Below, piece after piece: positions 59,391-64,000 of a stretch of 64,000 nt of DNA. Within the stretch, counting starts at the first letter, position 1. Every line of letters begins with the position of its first letter. The position numbers and the translations under genes were made by a program. The notes beneath the pieces were generated by a model. The model saw only the letters and a program-made list of their open reading frames with translations, made no database searches and had not been told where the DNA came from. Origin of the DNA: Isoetes taiwanensis (lineage: Eukaryota > Streptophyta > Lycopodiopsida > Isoetales > Isoetaceae); assembly GCA_021234155.1 (NCBI GenBank), contig JAJEKV010000041.1, positions 11,046,689 to 11,110,688 of the forward strand, given 5' to 3'.

Positions 59391-60971
59391 TCGGCCCACT
59401 CACTCCAAATGGACAATTGTTTTGGGTAATTCTACTGATTTAAAGCTAGTAAGATCTGCCAAAGATATCTGCGCAGAAGCAGACAGGGTGATCGAAATTA
59501 CCTTTTATGTCCTCAAAATTGTGTCGGGAAGATGTCTTGAACATGGATGGTGATCGAAATTACCTATTTAGTTTTGGCTTAAGATTTTAGCATCGTCCAC
59601 TTAAACCACTTCTTGCTCTAATCATTCTTGGCCCCTTCAGTTAAAAGTAACGTGCATGGTCCGTTTGCAAATTTAGAAATAAAAAGAAAAAAATAAGATA
59701 AGATAAACTTTTATCATCCGCGGAAACCAATTGGGTTATGGGACCATACAAGAAAAGGGGGCGGAAGCCCGAACAGATGGAGCAAAGAAAGCAAAAGCCC
59801 AAACAAAACCAAAGGGTAGAAACCCAAAGAAGACAAAGGGCCAAGGCCCAAAGAAAACATGAGGTCAGAAAGCCCCACTACAAACAAACAGGATGAACAT
59901 GCTCATGGATGTTAAGGATACTAGTGCTATTGAAATGTTCTAGATATAACTTATCCACGAGTTGGAAGGCCAGTGGTCTAGAATAATCGCTGCTCCTCCT
60001 CAATAAACTACCTATTTCTTATGCTGGCACGCTTCCCTTACTCTACAGAGTTCATCCTTGCGCGTGCACAACCAGATTGAGAAAGATCCTCCCCGCATCG
60101 AAATGCAAAATTTTAGGTGGTTGCCATGTCAAGAATATGGAGGCGACTTAACGATCTTGAAGCTTTACGAAGGTGACGATGCCGATTAGGGCGCCTTGCT
60201 CCCACCCAAGAGTAGCACTTCTCACAATTCCAAAGAGTGAACGCATTGTCTCAATAAAAATTATGAAGCTACATCCAGATCTGCTTGGCCCTTCGATCCG
60301 CCTCTATAACCCCTATAATACGCAAATTAAGGGCCTGCAGTGTCACCATAGAGGCATCCTATGATGAAGACGCCTCGAGCTAGCAGAACCCTTGTAGTGG
60401 CAAGCCTGACCGCGGAGACCCTAAATCGCCGTGATCAACACAATGTCCGGCCTTAGTCTACATCTCGCGATCAATACACACCGGTTGCCTCAAATTGTAG
60501 AGATTTCAGCGATACCCTTCATGGTGGAGGCGGCCTCAGGGTCATATGTCTGTATTGAAGCATATAAAGCATCTGCATTCTCCACATCCCGATTTCAATC
60601 AATGTGGCACGGTCCTTCAAAGAATCGCAATAACTATGTCCAACGCTCCACGTAAATAGTGAGAGATGTGGGCCACATTTCCTCCCTCATAATAAATAGA
60701 TGATTTCTGAGTAGAGGCGCAAAACAGTGAGTGAGCTTGCAAGGCGAGGGTTCTGTTGAACCCAATCCTAAAAGGCTGGTGTGGTCCAAATAGAGAGAAA
60801 GGCAACCGACCGAGCAGCTTGGTGTCCGCCATGAAGTTGGGTCAGGAGCCAAGCCGCCATTTGCACTCCAAGTCACCGGTTATTCTAAGGTCCTATGGCT
60901 CATGGTGTGCAAAGGTCGATGCGTGAGTAGAGGAAATTGAGGCACCAAAGAAAAGAATTTAGAGAATTATA
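59391..60971. other. No recognisable gene
   Basis: Contains A-rich (59,670-59,860) and GC-richer (60,120-60,900) sectors with short frames on both strands only. There is no domain, RNA gene or transposon end I can support before the copia LTR. Confidence 0.5.
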
Positions 60972-61488
60972 TGTCAACAAGTCATGAAGTTACAATGCAA
61001 CCTTTGTTTTTATTTCTTCAAACTACAAGCTATATTTAATATGAAATACAATGGTCAAGGAAGTTACTGTAGAAATTAGTTGAAATATTGTAGCTTTGGT
61101 TACTGTAGCATTAGGAACTTCAAGCTATTACAATCCAAGCTATTTCAATCCGATAGCACAGGCATTCATCCGCACATGAATCCAAACCTACTTACATAAT
61201 AATACAGCATTGAGCCTTCTTATATCTTGTTACAGTCGGCGCCAATCCATGAAGAATCAGCAGACCAAGTTCTCCTCGCTGGCCACACCCTATTTTCTAT
61301 TTGAATATCCAATACGACACAATCTTATTTGACTGCTTATAACCATTATAGGCTATTTAGACATCTCACATAGAGATCCAATGATCAACTTAGGCTATAA
61401 GATTTCAACCTAGTCTATAGCCATTTCAATCATTCTGATTTCATCATATAGACTTTCATAGATTATAATATGACCATAATATTTAACA
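60972..61488 (-). repeat. 3' LTR of a Ty1-copia element
   Basis: On the minus strand it starts TGTTAAATATTATGG at 61,488, directly after a polypurine tract (GAAAGGAGAG at about 61,489-61,498), and ends TTGTTGACA at 60,972. That gives 517 bp with TG...CA ends. A TATA-like ATATAAGAAGG lies in the middle and may be the promoter. The right end is followed on the minus strand by TATAATTC. No matching 5' LTR is present in the window. Confidence 0.75.
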
Positions 61489-62970
61489 CTCTCCTTTCAT
61501 ATTATATCAACCTTCTCAGCTTGGTAAATTTGTTCTCAGTCAATGGCTTTGTAAGAATATCTCGCTAATTGGGTTTCAAGATGCACATAATGTACCTGCA
61601 TAATATTTTTGTTCACCGTATCACCTGATAAAGTGCATCTCCAACTCTATGTGCTTGCTTCTTTCATGTAATACAGGGTTTTTTGTCATGGCAATGCAAA
61701 CCAGGCCGCCTAACTGTAATATTAAGGGATCCTTCTTAGTCATTCCCCGTTCATTTAATAACCTCCCCGCTCCACATAAGTTCTTTTGGTCGCACGTAGT
61801 AGTTGCATATTCTCGCCGCAAGAGAGAGCCATTGAATTTTGTTTTTTGTGTTTCCATGATATTGGTCCACCACCTAGCATCAGAATAAATCCAGATGTGG
61901 ATTTCCTCTCATCTGGATCTCCACCCCACCGCCACAAAAAGAATGTTCTAAATTGCTTGAGTTGAATGTTATACCAAAATTGATTGTACCTTTTAGATAT
62001 CTCAAAACCCTTTTTGCTGCCTGCCAATGACATACACCTGGGTTACTACAATATCTGCTTAGAATGTTCACAGCATAAGAAATATCTGGCCTGGTACAGT
62101 TTGCCAAATACAATAGGCATCCAACTAACTCTCGATATGGCAGATTTTAGGCTGTAATTTTTTTTTTTTTTTTTTTTGGGACATAGATCTCTCGATAGCT
62201 TGTTTCCGTAACCATTGAGTTTTGACTATTTTACATTCCTCCATATTAAATCTTTTAGTACACCCGCTACATTTTGTCCTTTGTGAAAGTGTCATAATTT
62301 TTCTGCTTCTCTCCTCGTGAACTTCAATGCCTAAATTTTTTTTTATTCACCTAGGTCACCATTTCAAATCTGCTCATTAAGATATCTTTGCATTTATGAA
62401 GAATGCTTAAGTTGTTGCTAACCATGACATTGTCATCTACATATAGAGCAAAATAGCGTAAATTTGATCCTTCCATAAATAAATATATGTTCCCATCATC
62501 CTTAAGTTTGGTGATCCTTGCTCTTTCAAATATGAGTCCATACAAAAGTACCATTGTCTTGGAGACTATTTTAGCCCATAAGTCGCTTTTTTAACTTCCA
62601 TACTTTTGCTAAATCCAAGGGTTGTCTCATATAGATATCTTCCTCTAGTTTAGAATTAAGAAAAGCAAGGGTCACATCCATGTGATGTACTTCTAAATCT
62701 TGTGCATTTGCCATTGATAAGAGCATCCTAATGCTAGTATCTTCATAGTCAATGCCCTTTTTGGGTGAATCCTTGTGCAACAAGTCTTGCCTTGTATTTG
62801 GCAAGTTTCGATACGTAGCAGCCGGGAGCGGTCCAAGGCCAACAAGGGTCAACCGGCATAACTACTTGGAACCAATTGGGATTTATTGGTTTAACAAAGC
62901 TTGCATTACTACCGATAACGGGGACGAGCCGCTTCCATCGAAGCCGCTTATATCGGGTTTCCATAACCAA
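61489..62970 (-). pseudogene. Ty1-copia reverse transcriptase and RNase H relic
   Basis: Minus-strand blocks occur in the expected order: KYKARLVAQGFTQKGH at about 62,800-62,755, HHMDVTLAFLNSKLEEDIYM at about 62,690-62,640, ALYVDDNVMVSNN with the YVDD catalytic box at about 62,432-62,443, TRPDISYAVNILSRYCSNPG near 62,090-62,040, HWQAAKRVLRYLKGT near 62,020, STSGFILMLGGGPISWKHKK near 61,880-61,840, and SKHIELEMHFIR near 61,640. Several frameshifts and a 20-T run at 62,159-62,179 interrupt the coding sequence. Upstream of about 62,815 the match to copia fades, so the element is 5' truncated. Confidence 0.9.
62159..62179. repeat. Poly-T run inside the copia relic
   Basis: About 20 consecutive T residues interrupt the copia coding sequence between RT and RNase H. 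On the minus (coding) strand this is a poly-A run. It may mark a small retroposon tail or slippage. Confidence 0.8.
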
Positions 62971-63400
62971 ATGGTTCGATCAGAACTTTGGGTCTCACGC
63001 CTAAGAAAAGGGATTGGCCAGCCTATTCCTCGGTCGAAACCTATTTGCAGATCACCCCTTGCCTTTCCTTTAAGATATTTCCAAAACTATTTGCGTAAAA
63101 AGGTCGCTTTTCTATTTCTATAAATTGGGAAGAAGTACCGTCCGGGGCCAGATCTAGCTTTGATAAACTCGCCTTGCTTAAAAGCTTCCCCAACCCCCTA
63201 TCGCTATCCCACTGCTTTTAAACTACCGCCATACAAGCCACAGCTTTATGCCGGGCCCGCCTTTATTGCCGTTAAGGGAAAGATCCTTGTTGGTGACATC
63301 AACGATTTTCAGGTAAGCTTGGGCCCTGCTGGATGGATAAGAGAGCTTTTATCAAGTTGTTCCTACCCGAGCCGCCTGGGTATCTTTTGATTAATAGAAT
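62971..63400. other. Unassigned, possibly the 5' LTR of the gypsy element that follows
   Basis: GC-richer than its surroundings, with short frames only. The primer site at 63,471 requires an LTR ending at about 63,468, so part of this stretch is probably LTR, but I could not find its TG start. Confidence 0.4.
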
Positions 63401-63470
63401 TTTGTTTTCTTTGAGCATCCATTGTTCCTATTGGTTGTGAATCCTTGTAATATCTTTCAACTATATCAAG

Positions 63471-63486
63471 TGGTATCGAGCCTAGA
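63471..63486 (+). other. Primer-binding site of a second Ty3-gypsy element
   Basis: TGGTATCGAGCCTAG lies two bases after a CA end (ACTATATCA, 63,460-63,468). It resembles the tRNA-Met-type site TGGTATCAGAGC. This places the 5' LTR end at about 63,468. Confidence 0.75.
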
Positions 63487-63559
63487 TTCTATTCCCATAT
63501 CCCCGTGGTAATGGCCAACCGCTTTAATATCTCTCATCGCCAGCATACCAGCAGCGCTA

Positions 63560-64000
63560 AGAACTCATGGATTTTATAGCCAAGCAAATTGCTAATCAAA
63601 TCGCTTCTACCACCGCCCGCCTGAAAGCAAGATTATCAAACCAAGTTGGAACAAATAGCTCGCTTTTATGGATTCTACCTAGCAACTCCCAAATTCCACT
63701 TCCAAACCAACCTCCACTTAATCCAATCCACCGCCACAAATTCCCCGCCAAATTCTCCTAATCCAGTTAATGCTTCTGCCAGGATTAAGTGGCTGCAGAA
63801 AGTGGAGGGCATGCCGACTTTTTCAGGGGAAAAGAGGAGTCCCCCTACAGTTATGGGATTCTTAGCTGCATGGAAAAGTTTTTGAACGAAGTTGGAGCCA
63901 CCGAAGTTGCGTAAACTTCGTGCAATGGATAAATATCTTACTGATGTAGCCCGAATTTGGTGGCAGGGAAGGAAGAGAATGGCCCCGGTGATTAAAACAT
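63560..64000 (+). pseudogene. Ty3-gypsy gag (capsid) start, truncated by the window end
   Basis: Starting ~90 bases after the primer site, the plus strand reads WMDFIAKQIANQI, then after frame changes GMPTFSGEK, then VMGFLAAWKSF followed by a stop, then in a shifted frame LRAMDKYLTDVARIWWQGRK near 63,915-63,975. The order PxFSG, FL, then YLxxxAxxWW is that of the retrotransposon gag capsid domain of Ty3-gypsy elements. The frameshifts suggest an inactive copy. The rest of gag and pol would lie beyond the window. Confidence 0.75.

Noticed and set aside
1-64000. CRISPR array, bacterial operon or viral genome
   Set aside because: There are no regularly spaced repeats with unique spacers, no ribosome-binding-site-led compact genes, and all recognisable families are of plant nuclear type.

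Overview
This window looks like repeat-rich nuclear DNA of a land plant. The evidence is family-level: a plant PLS-type PPR relic, a DIV/SHAQKYF-type MYB relic, a plant UDP-glycosyltransferase relic, Ty1-copia and Ty3-gypsy elements primed by tRNA-Met, a LINE with a zf-RVT-like C-terminus, a CACTA-type terminus and short TIR elements. The PPR relic and low gene density would suit a seed-free plant (fern or lycophyte) or another large plant genome, but the sequence does not fix the species. I found no intact protein-coding gene, no rRNA or tRNA gene and no CRISPR array. Every recognisable coding stretch is frameshifted, truncated or split.

Layout. (1) 1-15,293 and about 20,340-35,738 are two copies, A and B, of one ~15.3 kb segment in direct orientation, separated by ~5 kb of unrelated AT-rich DNA. 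Each copy contains a fold-back element, two copia RNase H remnants, a tandemly doubled ~275 bp block, a minisatellite, a CACTA end, an LTR-like block, MCM5-like exon relics, an unidentified open frame on the opposite strand, and a LINE zf-RVT-like remnant. (2) 35.9-44.1 kb is a decayed Ty3-gypsy element on the minus strand. It has LTR-like flanks, a polypurine tract, a tRNA-Met primer site and an RT without its catalytic aspartates. A LINE lies inside it (about 40.4-42.66 kb), and a TRIM interrupts its far LTR at 44,078. (3) 45.78-48.01 kb is a third, inverted and older copy of the 11.4-14.3 kb part of the segment. It keeps the best version of the MCM5-like exons and of the opposite-strand frame. 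(4) 48.5-56.3 kb holds short tandem repeats, a TIR element flanked by TA, a UGT relic and a MYB relic with one recognisable intron. (5) 56.39-59.0 kb is a PPR relic. (6) 60.97-62.97 kb is a 3' copia fragment with its 3' LTR. (7) From about 63.4 kb a second gypsy element starts on the plus strand and runs off the window at gag.

Two points deserve most attention. One is the repeat that carries pieces of an MCM5-like replicative helicase gene in three copies. The other is the nature of the A/B differences: they are clustered and repeatedly fall on CTG/CAG trinucleotides, which looks more like base-calling error at CHG-methylated sites than like mutation. If so, some frameshifts reported here may be artefacts. 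I see no convincing new functional system.
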